From positions 1-8,446 of the forward strand of contig CAYZME010000078.1 in NCBI GenBank assembly GCA_964479435.1: 8,446 nt of DNA, written 5' to 3'. Each line of letters starts with the position of its first letter. The first letter of the stretch is position 1. Source of the stretch: JAAYKS01 sp964479435. Lineage in GTDB: Bacteria > Bacillota > Clostridia > Saccharofermentanales > UBA5734. The position numbers were made by a program, and so were the translations under genes. Below the pieces are notes generated by a model that saw only the letters and a program-made list of their open reading frames with translations, made no database searches and had not been told where the DNA came from. Positions 1 through 5,249 of this stretch are shown here, one piece after another.

Positions 1-249
1 AACCTGGCAGGTCATAATGTTGACATTGTCGTTGTTGCTGGCGGCGACCAGAACATCGGCGGTCTCGGCGCCGGCATTGCGCAATACATCCTGGTCAAAG
101 GGGATCCCGCAAACCTTGACGCAATCGAGTGGAATCGCTTCCAATGCGGCCGGATCCCGATCGACCAACACAACATCCTCTCCCAGGCGCGTCAAACGGG
201 CGGACAGGTGCCTGGCAACCCGCCCGCTACCGATTACGATGACGTACAT
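1..249 (-). CDS. TrkA-type potassium uptake regulatory protein, N-terminal part (runs off the window)
   Basis: The 83 N-terminal residues are present; the gene continues beyond position 1. It opens with a beta strand and a dinucleotide-binding loop (VIGSGRVARHL, residues 5-15), then an acidic residue ending the second strand (VLVDRD, about 28-33), and later ADVLVAASNNDNVN, the usual end of the third and fourth strands of a TrkA-N (RCK-N) domain. Proteins of this family bind NAD(H) or nucleotides on the cytoplasmic side of Trk/Ktr K+ transporters and gate them. The ATG at 249 has an upstream GAAGGGG 4-5 nt away, lying inside the end of the methyltransferase gene. The two genes overlap by 16 bp, so translation is probably coupled. 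Whether a C-terminal TrkA-C domain or a fused channel follows cannot be seen, so a single-domain or double-domain Trk/Ktr protein are both possible. Confidence 0.85.
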   Translation of the reverse strand, partial: MYVIVIGSGRVARHLSARLTRLGEDVVLVDRDPAALEAIPLDCVKVCGIPFDQDVLRNAGAETADVLVAASNNDNVNIMTCQV

Positions 250-1082
250 GTGACCCCTTCTTTCATAGCGTCATCAGACGGAACGTCATCAGACGCAGCG
301 TCGTCAAACGTTCCCATAGAATAACACAGTATGGCGGCCGCGCTGGCGGCATTGAGTGATTCGGCCTGCCCGCTCATCGGAATCCGCACCAGGTGGTCAC
401 ACAATTGTACGGTGCGTACGGTCAACCCTGCGCCTTCATTGCCGATAACAATGGCTCCCGGGGGTCGCAAACCGCTTGTGGGCAAGGGTTGCCCGGCCAG
501 ATGGGCGGCATAGATCGTGCAATTTTGGCGATGCAGCCACCCCGCCGCTTCCACCATGTCGCGCGCGGAATAGCTCGGGATACGGAAAGCCGCTCCCATG
601 GCGCTGCGCAGCGCTTTGGCGCCAAATGGATCGGCTGTGCCGGGTAACAAAATGACGCCATCGAATCCCATCGCGTCGGCGGTCCGCACCATTGTGCCGA
701 CGTTGCCGGGATCTTGCACGTTCTCCAACACCAGGTACCGGCAACCTCGGGCATCAGACGGGAGAAGAGACGGTCGTGGGCGGGGGATCACGCAGGCAAT
801 TCCTTGTGACTGCATGGTGACGGCAATCTGCTGAAACATCTCTTCGGGCAAAATGACCGTTTCGACGTCCGGCGGCGCCGCCGCGATGGTGGCGGCGCGC
901 CTTTCCTCGGACGCGTTTTCCGAAATCACGAGGATTTCGACCGCCACGTCGGCAGCCAGTGCTTCCAGGCAGAGCCGATATCCTTCAACCCATACCGACT
1001 CCCTCGCCACGGGGCCTCTCTCTGCGGTCAAGCTGCGCAGGCGCCGAAAGAGCGGGTTCTGCCGGCTTTGAATTTTCCGCAT
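234..1082 (-). CDS. SpoU/TrmH-family RNA 2'-O-methyltransferase
   Basis: A 282-residue protein that should transfer a methyl group from S-adenosylmethionine to a ribose 2'-OH in rRNA or tRNA. The N-terminal 95 residues match the SpoU substrate-binding domain (SRQNPLFRRLRSL at 6-18, then WVEGYRL at 31-37). The C-terminal SPOUT domain shows all three family motifs: motif 1 around N121 to A137 (NVQDPGNVGT...R133TADAMG), motif 2 IGNEGAGL at 213-220, and motif 3 IPMSGQAESLNAASAAAI at 234-251, which form the knotted cofactor pocket. The start ATG at 1082 has GGGAGA about 10 nt upstream. It follows rplT by 75 bp and overlaps the TrkA gene. Family members next to rplT are often annotated as 23S rRNA (guanosine-2'-O)-methyltransferases (RlmB or TsnR-like), but the exact target nucleotide cannot be read from sequence, so no symbol is given. 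The last 25 residues, rich in Asp and Ser, lie beyond the conserved domain and come from a 15-bp tandem repeat. Confidence 0.93.
   Translation of the reverse strand: MRKIQSRQNPLFRRLRSLTAERGPVARESVWVEGYRLCLEALAADVAVEILVISENASEERRAATIAAAPPDVETVILPEEMFQQIAVTMQSQGIACVIPRPRPSLLPSDARGCRYLVLENVQDPGNVGTMVRTADAMGFDGVILLPGTADPFGAKALRSAMGAAFRIPSYSARDMVEAAGWLHRQNCTIYAAHLAGQPLPTSGLRPPGAIVIGNEGAGLTVRTVQLCDHLVRIPMSGQAESLNAASAAAILCYSMGTFDDAASDDVPSDDAMKEGVTCTSS
269..313. repeat. 15-bp tandem repeat, three imperfect copies, inside the methyltransferase 3' end
   Basis: Units begin at 269, 284 and 299. The first two share the 12-base core cgtcatcagacg and the third is cgtcgtcaaacg (two changes). The 15-bp period keeps the reading frame and encodes a five-residue repeat, FDDAA-SDDVP-SDDAM, in the acidic C-terminal tail of the methyltransferase. 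This looks like a small in-frame minisatellite made by slippage. No function is evident. Confidence 0.8.
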
Positions 1083-1107
1083 CCTCTCAAGTCTCCCAAA
1101 TGCAGGA

Positions 1108-1130
1108 AAGGACGAGCAAAACCCGTCCTT
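1108..1130 (-). other. Stem-loop between rplT and the methyltransferase gene
   Basis: A perfect 7-bp stem (AAGGACG/CGTCCTT) encloses a 9-nt loop in the 75-bp gap after rplT. On the minus strand it is followed by TTTCC rather than a run of T, so it is a poor intrinsic terminator. It could be a partial terminator that lowers expression of the downstream methyltransferase and TrkA genes relative to the ribosomal proteins, or an mRNA end-stabilising or processing structure. Confidence 0.5.
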
Positions 1131-1157
1131 CGTTTATATTCACTTCCTTGTTGCGGT

Positions 1158-1511
1158 TTACAGCGCGGCTTTGACCTGACTGACCAAGGCCGAAAAACCC
1201 GCCGGATCCTGCACCGCGATATCAGCCAGCACTTTGCGGTCCAAACGAATGTCGGCTTTTTTAAGTCCATTCATCAAGCGGCTGTATGAAATCCCGTTCA
1301 AACGCGCGGCGGCATTGATCCGGGTGATCCAAAGCTTACGAAAGTCGCGTTTCTTATTGCGGCGGTCGCGATACGCGTAATTGCCGGATTTCATCACCTG
1401 TTGATTGGCAACCTTGAACACTCTGCTTTTGTGTCCAAAGTAGCCCTTGGCTGCTTTTAGTACTTTCTTATGACGATTGCGAGCGGTAACGCCCCTCTTG
1501 ACTCGAGACAT
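1158..1511 (-). CDS. rplT: Large-subunit ribosomal protein bL20
   Basis: A 117-residue protein of normal length for bL20, aligned over its whole length with the family: basic N-terminal extension (MSRVKRGVTARNRHKKVLK), GYFGHKSRVFKVANQQVMKS at about 23-42, then the globular C-terminal domain (LWITRINAAARLNGISYSRL, about 60-79). It binds 23S rRNA early in 50S assembly and in Firmicutes also binds the leader of its own operon to repress it. The ATG at 1511 has a strong AGGAGGT (1521-1527) with a 9-nt spacer. It is the third gene of infC-rpmI-rplT, 49 bp after rpmI, and closes the feedback loop with the leader at 2321-2468. Confidence 0.98.
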   Translation of the reverse strand: MSRVKRGVTARNRHKKVLKAAKGYFGHKSRVFKVANQQVMKSGNYAYRDRRNKKRDFRKLWITRINAAARLNGISYSRLMNGLKKADIRLDRKVLADIAVQDPAGFSALVSQVKAAL

Positions 1512-1560
1512 ATGCTAACTACCTCCTGAAAAAGGATAACTTCTGTGATCAAGTACCGTT

Positions 1561-1758
1561 CTATTTGTATGGGATCAACTGCTTGATACGAGCTTGATCC
1601 GCCGGCGTAACCACCAGCGTTTTACGCAGCTGCCTTTTACGCTTGGCCGACTTTTTGGTGAGAATATGCTTTTTATAAGCCTGGGTGCGAAGAACCTTCC
1701 CCGTTCCCGTCACCTTGAAGCGCTTCTTGGAAGAGCTGTGGGTTTTCTGCTTTGGCAT
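1561..1758 (-). CDS. rpmI: Large-subunit ribosomal protein bL35
   Basis: A 65-residue, strongly basic protein with the standard bL35 pattern: MPKQKTHSSSKKRFKVTGTGK at the start and KHILTKKSAKRKRQLRKT in the middle. It is a 50S subunit component. An in-frame ATG lies 7 codons upstream at 1779, but the start at 1758 is preferred: it gives the conserved MPKxKTH N terminus and usual length, and has AGGAGG (1769-1774) 10 nt upstream, whereas the 1779 start would put that Shine-Dalgarno inside the gene. It lies 37 bp after infC and 49 bp before rplT, the standard order. Confidence 0.97.
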   Translation of the reverse strand: MPKQKTHSSSKKRFKVTGTGKVLRTQAYKKHILTKKSAKRKRQLRKTLVVTPADQARIKQLIPYK

Positions 1759-1795
1759 GTCGTTCAATCCTCCTGTCAATCGATCGTCGTGTTCA

Positions 1796-2320
1796 TTAAT
1801 TTTTCTTGGGGGCCAGATACATGGTCATGTTTCTGCCCTCCATTCGCGGCGGCCGATCCACAACCGCAAGCTCCGCGCACGCGTCGCCGAATCTTTTCAT
1901 CACCTCGTACCCCTGGTTGGTGTATGTCATCTCGCGCCCACGGAAACGGATGTTTACCTTGACGCGGTCGCCATCGGCAAGGAACCGGCAGGCATTCCGC
2001 GTTTTAAAAGAAAAATCGTGCTCTTCTGTCGTCAGCTTGAGACCGACTTCTTTTACTTCAGTGGTTTTCTGATTCTTGCGTGCCTCTCGCTCCCGCTTGG
2101 ATTGCTCAAACATGTGTTTGCCGTAATCCATCACTTTGCAAACCGGATTGTCAGGTTGCGCATTGATGAGGACCAGGTCGAGTCCCGCCTCTTCGGCCAC
2201 TTGCCGGGCGGTCGCGATGGGGACAATGCCTCTCATGTTTCCCTCGGCGTCGATCAGTCGGACCTCCCGAAACCGAATCCTGTCGTTGGTCAGATAACCA
2301 CTATTACCCTGTTTTGCGAT
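1796..2320 (-). CDS. infC: Translation initiation factor IF-3 (probable ATC start)
   Basis: IF-3 binds the 30S subunit, blocks premature 50S joining and proofreads the start codon. From the proposed ATC start the protein has 174 residues, within the family's usual range. The N-terminal domain includes LTNDRIRFREVRLID (10-24) and PVCKVMDYGKHMFEQSKRE (59-77); the C-terminal domain includes KEVGLKLTTEEHDFSFK (90-106) and GDRVKVNIRFRGREM (117-131). The only upstream in-frame ATG (2365) lies within the leader terminator hairpin and before the Shine-Dalgarno, so it is rejected. GGAGG (2330-2334) lies 9 nt before ATC at 2320, against only 3 nt before an ATT at 2326. Rare AUU/AUC starts are known for infC and let IF-3 repress its own synthesis by rejecting the codon. 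First gene of infC-rpmI-rplT, controlled by the leader upstream. Confidence 0.95.
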   Translation of the reverse strand: MAKQGNSGYLTNDRIRFREVRLIDAEGNMRGIVPIATARQVAEEAGLDLVLINAQPDNPVCKVMDYGKHMFEQSKREREARKNQKTTEVKEVGLKLTTEEHDFSFKTRNACRFLADGDRVKVNIRFRGREMTYTNQGYEVMKRFGDACAELAVVDRPPRMEGRNMTMYLAPKKN

Positions 2321-2335
2321 TGGAATCCACCTCCC
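2318..2335 (-). promoter_or_regulatory. infC ribosome binding site with non-canonical ATC start codon
   Basis: On the minus strand the order is GGGAGGTGG (2335-2327), ATTCCA, then ATC (2320-2318) followed by GCA AAA CAG. A 9-nt gap from GGAGG to ATC is near optimal. ATT at 2326-2324 is in frame but too close. No ATG, GTG or TTG lies in frame between this Shine-Dalgarno and the conserved IF-3 sequence, so a non-canonical start is required. Confidence 0.8.
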
Positions 2336-2344
2336 GTGAACAAT

Positions 2345-2369
2345 AAAAAAAGCGGATGGCGACATCCGC
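2345..2369 (-). terminator. Leader intrinsic terminator (attenuator) upstream of infC
   Basis: On the minus strand GCGGATG (2369-2363), loop TCGC, and CATCCGC (2358-2352) form a perfect 7-bp GC-rich stem, followed at once by seven T residues (2351-2345). It lies downstream of the infC promoter and 10 nt before the Shine-Dalgarno, so it can only act as a conditional terminator in the leader. Confidence 0.93.
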
Positions 2370-2431
2370 TCCGCATCATCACAGCCCGTAAGCTCGAGAT
2401 CATGTCAACCTTTTCGCCTGCGCTCAAGGTG

Positions 2432-2447
2432 AGAGACGGATGTCTCT
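2432..2447 (-). promoter_or_regulatory. Antiterminator 5' strand, overlapping a competing 16-nt hairpin
   Basis: On the minus strand GACATCCG (2444-2437) is perfectly complementary to CGGATGTC (2368-2361), which contains most of the terminator's 5' arm. Allowing one bulged T (2436), CTC (2435-2433) also pairs with GAG (2371-2369), for 11 pairs in all. The same segment can fold locally as AGAGAC-ATCC-GTCTCT (2447-2432), a perfect 6-bp hairpin that would release the terminator. This gives three mutually exclusive pairings around one switch. Confidence 0.8.
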
Positions 2448-2462
2448 TCTTTCTATAAAATT

Positions 2463-2477
2463 AATCCGCTACGGATT
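2463..2477. repeat. Perfect inverted repeat over the infC -10/start region
   Basis: aatccg-cta-cggatt is a perfect 6-bp inverted repeat with a 3-nt centre. It overlaps the downstream half of the -10 box and the predicted start point. Placed there it could be an operator, but it is short and may be chance. Confidence 0.4.
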
Positions 2478-2503
2478 CTACTGGAAGCGGAAGGATTTGT
2501 CAA
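2475..2503 (-). promoter_or_regulatory. Sigma-A promoter of the infC operon
   Basis: On the minus strand TTGACA (2503-2498) is a perfect -35 box. After 17 nt comes TAGAAT (2480-2475), one base off the -10 consensus. Transcription would start near 2468, giving a leader of about 150 nt before infC. Its place directly ahead of the attenuator supports the assignment. Confidence 0.92.
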
Positions 2504-2569
2504 CTTTCCGGCGTGTTCCGGGTCAGAATATCCCGCATCGCCCCGTGTGTGGGTACATGGATTGCCTTC

Positions 2570-2578
2570 TGTTATAAT
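2570..2578 (+). promoter_or_regulatory. Extended -10 promoter for the aminotransferase gene
   Basis: TGTTATAAT is a perfect extended -10 (TGnTATAAT). No good -35 is seen 16-18 nt upstream (the region reads gtgtgggtac), which is typical of extended -10 promoters. The start point would be about 2585, leaving a 5' UTR near 48 nt before the ATG at 2633. It is divergent from the infC promoter, with start points roughly 115 bp apart. Confidence 0.75.
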
Positions 2579-2597
2579 TCCTGCATACCACACCCGT

Positions 2598-2613
2598 GCC
2601 GCGTTGGCGCGGC
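2598..2613 (+). other. GC-rich hairpin in the aminotransferase 5' UTR
   Basis: gccgcg-ttgg-cgcggc is a perfect 6-bp GC stem with a tetraloop, ending 4 nt before the Shine-Dalgarno GAAAGG (2618-2623). With no T run it is not a terminator. It may stabilise the 5' end, tune ribosome access, or act as an operator at DNA level. Confidence 0.5.
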
Positions 2614-2632
2614 GAACGAAAGGATGACCGCC

Positions 2633-3811
2633 ATGATTTCGCGAGGGCTCAAAAATAAACTGCAAGCCGGTTCGATGATTCGCAAAATGTTTGAAGAAGG
2701 CATGCGGCTGAAGGGATTGCACGGGGAAGAAAATGTCTTTGATTTCAGCATCGGCAACCCGGATCTCGATCTGCCGCCGGAGGTTGCCGCGGCTCTGACG
2801 CACATCGCTGCCGATCCTTCACCCGCCACGCATGGATATATGAGCAACAGCGGTTATCTGTCCACGCGCACAGCGGTCGCGGAACATTTGTCTGCGCGGT
2901 CCGGGCAGACGATCCCCGCGGAGTCCATTGTGATGACCGCCGGTGCCGCGGGGGCCCTCAACGTGGTTCTCAAGACATTGCTCGACCCGGGCGATGAGGT
3001 GATCGTCCTGGCGCCGTTTTTTATGGAGTACGCGTTTTACATCGAGAACCACGGCGGTCGCTGTGTGATCGTACAGACCGACTCTTCGTTTTTGCCGGAC
3101 CTGCCGGCGTTGCAGGCCGCGATCACCGCCAAAACCAAAGCGGTGATCATCAATTCGCCCAACAATCCGACCGGGGTTGTGTACGATCAAACCGTTCTCG
3201 ACGGGTTGAGATCTCTGTTGGAAGCCGTGGATCATCCGGTTTATGTCATATCTGACGAACCCTACAATGAGATTGTATACGACGGCGTGCAAGTTCCTTC
3301 TACCCTGGCCTCGTTCACGCACGCCATTATGTGTTACTCGTTTAGCAAATCCCTATCGCTGGCCGGCGAACGCATCGGGTATATCGCGGTCAATCCAGCA
3401 GCCGATGAGTACGAACACCTGATGAACGGCCTGGTGATGGCCAACCGGATCCTGGGCTTCGTCAACGCACCCGCTCTGTTTCAGAAAACGATTGAGGCCG
3501 CCATCCGGATGGGCGCAAAAGTGGATGCGGGCAATTATCAGGCGCGCCGTGACGCTTTGCTCGCCATCGTGCGTGACGCCGGGTTTTCCTGCCCCACTCC
3601 CGCCGGGGCGTTCTACCTGTTTCCCCGTTCGCCGCTGGCGGATGATCGTGCGTTCGCGGCGGCCGCCGCGGCGCACAATATTCTCTGCGTCCCCGGCTCG
3701 GCGTTCGGCCGCCCCGGGTTTTTCCGCCTGGCTTTTTGTGTCGGCATGCCGACGATCCAGCGCTCAGCGCAGGCGTTCCAGCGTCTGGGGGCGGAGTTGG
3801 GGCTGATTTGA
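2633..3811 (+). CDS. Pyridoxal-phosphate-dependent aminotransferase, class I/II (aspartate aminotransferase-like)
   Basis: A 392-residue fold-type I aminotransferase, expected to move an amino group between an amino acid and a 2-oxoacid in the cytosol. Visible PLP-site residues are the SPNNPTG loop (175-181, N177), SDEPYNE (207-213, D208 and Y211), the Schiff-base lysine K239 in SFSKSLSLAGERIGY, and a C-terminal arginine R365 in FFRLAF that should hold the substrate carboxylate. The start at 2633 is preferred to the ATG at 2624 because GAAAGG (2618-2623) is 9 nt away from it but directly abuts the earlier one. The N terminus (MISRGLKNKL...SMIRKMFEEG) then resembles a clostridial subgroup of uncharacterised AspB-like enzymes. 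It stands alone between two minus-strand operons, has its own promoter and hairpin, and converges on thiN. Aspartate is the default substrate guess; aromatic or alanine specificity cannot be excluded. Confidence 0.93.
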   Translation: MISRGLKNKLQAGSMIRKMFEEGMRLKGLHGEENVFDFSIGNPDLDLPPEVAAALTHIAADPSPATHGYMSNSGYLSTRTAVAEHLSARSGQTIPAESIVMTAGAAGALNVVLKTLLDPGDEVIVLAPFFMEYAFYIENHGGRCVIVQTDSSFLPDLPALQAAITAKTKAVIINSPNNPTGVVYDQTVLDGLRSLLEAVDHPVYVISDEPYNEIVYDGVQVPSTLASFTHAIMCYSFSKSLSLAGERIGYIAVNPAADEYEHLMNGLVMANRILGFVNAPALFQKTIEAAIRMGAKVDAGNYQARRDALLAIVRDAGFSCPTPAGAFYLFPRSPLADDRAFAAAAAAHNILCVPGSAFGRPGFFRLAFCVGMPTIQRSAQAFQRLGAELGLI

Positions 3812-3850
3812 TCCGGCCAGACGACATACCGCGCAAGACGCGCCGCGCGA
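3812..3850. other. 39-bp convergent gap without a visible terminator
   Basis: This gap separates the aminotransferase stop from the thiN stop. It has GC-rich short repeats (for example gcgc-aagac-gcgc) but no stable stem with a T run on either strand, so transcripts from both sides may run into each other. Confidence 0.5.
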
Positions 3851-4531
3851 TCAGTCCTCCCCGGCCGGCGACAAAACCACATACCCCAGACCGGACTCGA
3901 TCCGGATCTCGATGGCGTGTTTGCCCGGCAAAACAGAGTTGCTGACCCCGCGGGTGGATCCCGCGGGGATGAACGCGTGGTCGAGCGGATAGGCCAACCC
4001 CGTCAGCGTTACGCCTGCCAAATCCTTTCCGGCCGCCGGGATCAGTGAAACAACCGGTGTCGCCAAACCCAGCCAATCCAAGTCGATTTGTATCGACGTG
4101 CGGCCCGCGAGATAGGTGACAAACACCCGCCCATCCGTCAGCCAGGCGCGGACGCCCATAGAGGCCAACCGGGCGCCAATGCCCAGGTTGGCCAATACAT
4201 GGTCCAGCCGTGCGCCAAGCGCGCCGATCATCCAGAGTTCGTGATCCCGGTTTTTTGCGTGTGACAAAGCGTTTTCTATGGCCAGTTCGGAATCGGTCCA
4301 GTCTTTGTTTGCCGGATACCGCTCGATCGGGACACCGCGGGCTTTCATCCAGGCGAGGTCAGCAGTTGTGATGGAATCCAAATCCCCGATCAGCAGATCG
4401 GGGGTCACGCCGAGCCGCACCAGGTGACGCGCGCCCCCGTCCGCGCAGACGCGGTAGTCACAGGTTCGCGCGATCGCCAGGCAGATTTTGTCGTCGGCGA
4501 TCGTTCCGTTGAGGGCGATCAGCGTCCGCAT
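3851..4531 (-). CDS. thiN: Thiamine diphosphokinase (thiamine pyrophosphokinase)
   Basis: A 226-residue enzyme that transfers pyrophosphate from ATP to thiamine, making thiamine diphosphate in the cytosol. The catalytic N-terminal domain shows CADGGARHLVRLGVTPDLLIGDLDS (29-53 region), the KDWTDSELA motif (76-84, acidic metal ligands) and GALGARLDHVLANL (103-116). The C-terminal domain contains the thiamine-binding pattern GLAYPLDHAFIP...GVSNSVL. The length fits the bacterial family (about 210-230). The ATG at 4531 lies inside the end of rpe (13-bp overlap), suggesting translational coupling. The position after prpC-prkC-rsgA-rpe matches yloS (thiN) of B. subtilis. Thiamine diphosphate is the cofactor of transketolase, which works next to Rpe in the pentose phosphate pathway, a plausible reason for their pairing. 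Confidence 0.95.
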   Translation of the reverse strand: MRTLIALNGTIADDKICLAIARTCDYRVCADGGARHLVRLGVTPDLLIGDLDSITTADLAWMKARGVPIERYPANKDWTDSELAIENALSHAKNRDHELWMIGALGARLDHVLANLGIGARLASMGVRAWLTDGRVFVTYLAGRTSIQIDLDWLGLATPVVSLIPAAGKDLAGVTLTGLAYPLDHAFIPAGSTRGVSNSVLPGKHAIEIRIESGLGYVVLSPAGED

Positions 4532-5205
4532 GCAAGCTGGCGTAACGTCCGGCAGGCCGCCGCCGGGTCCGCGGTACCGTAGATGCTGTTGCCGGCAACG
4601 ATCACATCCGCACCGGCCTCGTGGATCATCCGCACGTTGGCGGGTCCGATGCCGCCGTCGACTTGAATGTGAATGGCCCGACCGGCGCGTTGAATCTGCG
4701 CGCGCAGGCGGCGGATTTTGTCGGTCATGCCGGCGATGTATTGTTGGCCGCCAAAACCGGGGTTGACGGTCATCAGCAAAACCAAATCGACCCGGTGCAT
4801 CACCTCTTCAATGGCTGAAAGGGGTGTGCCGGGATTGATTGAAACACCGGCGCTGACCCCGAGGGAGCGAATGTGCTGGAGTACGCGATCCAGGTGCGCG
4901 CAAGCTTCCGCGTGGACGGTGAGCAGATCAGCTCCGGCGGCAGCGAAGGCTTCGACGTAGAGGCCCGGGTCGGAAATCATCAAATGCACATCCAGGGGCA
5001 GTCGGGTCTGTTTGCGTATCGCCGCGACCACGGGCGGGCCGATCGTAATGTTGGGGACGAAATGGCCATCCATCACATCGATGTGCAGCCAGTCCGCGTC
5101 GGGTTCCACCCGGCGGATTTCGTCGGCCAGATGGGCAAAATCCGCCGATAAAATCGAGGGGCTGATCAATGGGCGCCCTTGCGTCTGCGTGTATGTCTCG
5201 ATCAT
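4519..5205 (-). CDS. rpe: Ribulose-phosphate 3-epimerase
   Basis: A 228-residue (beta/alpha)8-barrel enzyme interconverting ribulose 5-phosphate and xylulose 5-phosphate in the pentose phosphate pathway. Metal and catalytic residues are visible: H41 and D43 in LHIDVMDGHFVPN, H74 in DVHLMI, and D183 in VDGGI. SPSILSADF (15-23) and MTVNPGFGGQ (145-154) are family signatures, and the phosphate site AGNSIYG is at 204-210. The N terminus is about ten residues longer than many homologues, but the ATG at 5205 has GGAGGT 4-5 nt upstream and no closer start competes. It lies 44 bp after rsgA and overlaps thiN. Confidence 0.97.
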   Translation of the reverse strand: MIETYTQTQGRPLISPSILSADFAHLADEIRRVEPDADWLHIDVMDGHFVPNITIGPPVVAAIRKQTRLPLDVHLMISDPGLYVEAFAAAGADLLTVHAEACAHLDRVLQHIRSLGVSAGVSINPGTPLSAIEEVMHRVDLVLLMTVNPGFGGQQYIAGMTDKIRRLRAQIQRAGRAIHIQVDGGIGPANVRMIHEAGADVIVAGNSIYGTADPAAACRTLRQLACGR

Positions 5206-5237
5206 AGTGACCTCCGATCTGTTTCGTGTCTGATCCC

Positions 5238-5243
5238 ATTATA
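5238..5243 (-). promoter_or_regulatory. Possible internal -10 box upstream of rpe
   Basis: The minus strand has a perfect TATAAT hexamer in the 44-bp rsgA-rpe gap, about 33 nt before the rpe ATG. No acceptable -35 lies 16-18 nt upstream (GGCCCC-like) and there is no extended TG, so this is only a candidate for a secondary promoter giving rpe-thiN expression apart from the signalling genes. Confidence 0.3.
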
Positions 5244-5249
5244 GCGGTT

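Larger units (their letters stand above)
2321..2468 (-). ncRNA. L20-type leader (transcription attenuator) of infC-rpmI-rplT
   Basis: About 150 nt of 5' leader separate the promoter from the infC start. In order it contains a small hairpin (2447-2432), a stem ACCTT/AAGGT closing a GAGCGCAGGCGA loop (2430-2408), the segment GAGCTTACGGGCTGTGATGATG, and an intrinsic terminator (2369-2345) just before the infC Shine-Dalgarno. The first part of the leader is complementary to the terminator's 5' arm, so two exclusive folds exist. In B. subtilis, bL20 binding to such a leader favours termination and represses the operon. The match to that class (Rfam L20_leader) is from gene context, architecture and remembered sequence character, not from a search. 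Confidence 0.85.

Noticed and set aside
2321..2365. ATG at 2365 as the start of infC (189 residues)
   Set aside because: This codon sits in the terminator stem, so the added residues would be encoded by the hairpin, T run and Shine-Dalgarno; the conserved IF-3 sequence begins after 2320.
1685..2458. Long open frame (257 codons) on the plus strand across infC and rpmI
   Set aside because: It is antisense to two certain genes and the leader, has no family resemblance, and its composition follows the opposite-strand codons.
2513..2632. N-terminal extension of the aminotransferase to 2513
   Set aside because: The extension covers the extended -10 promoter and the 5' UTR hairpin, and family similarity begins at MISRGL with a Shine-Dalgarno suited to 2633.
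3462..4076. Minus-strand open frame of 204 codons spanning the aminotransferase and thiN ends
   Set aside because: Arg/Gly/Pro-rich shadow of two well-supported genes in other frames; no start signal or recognisable domain.
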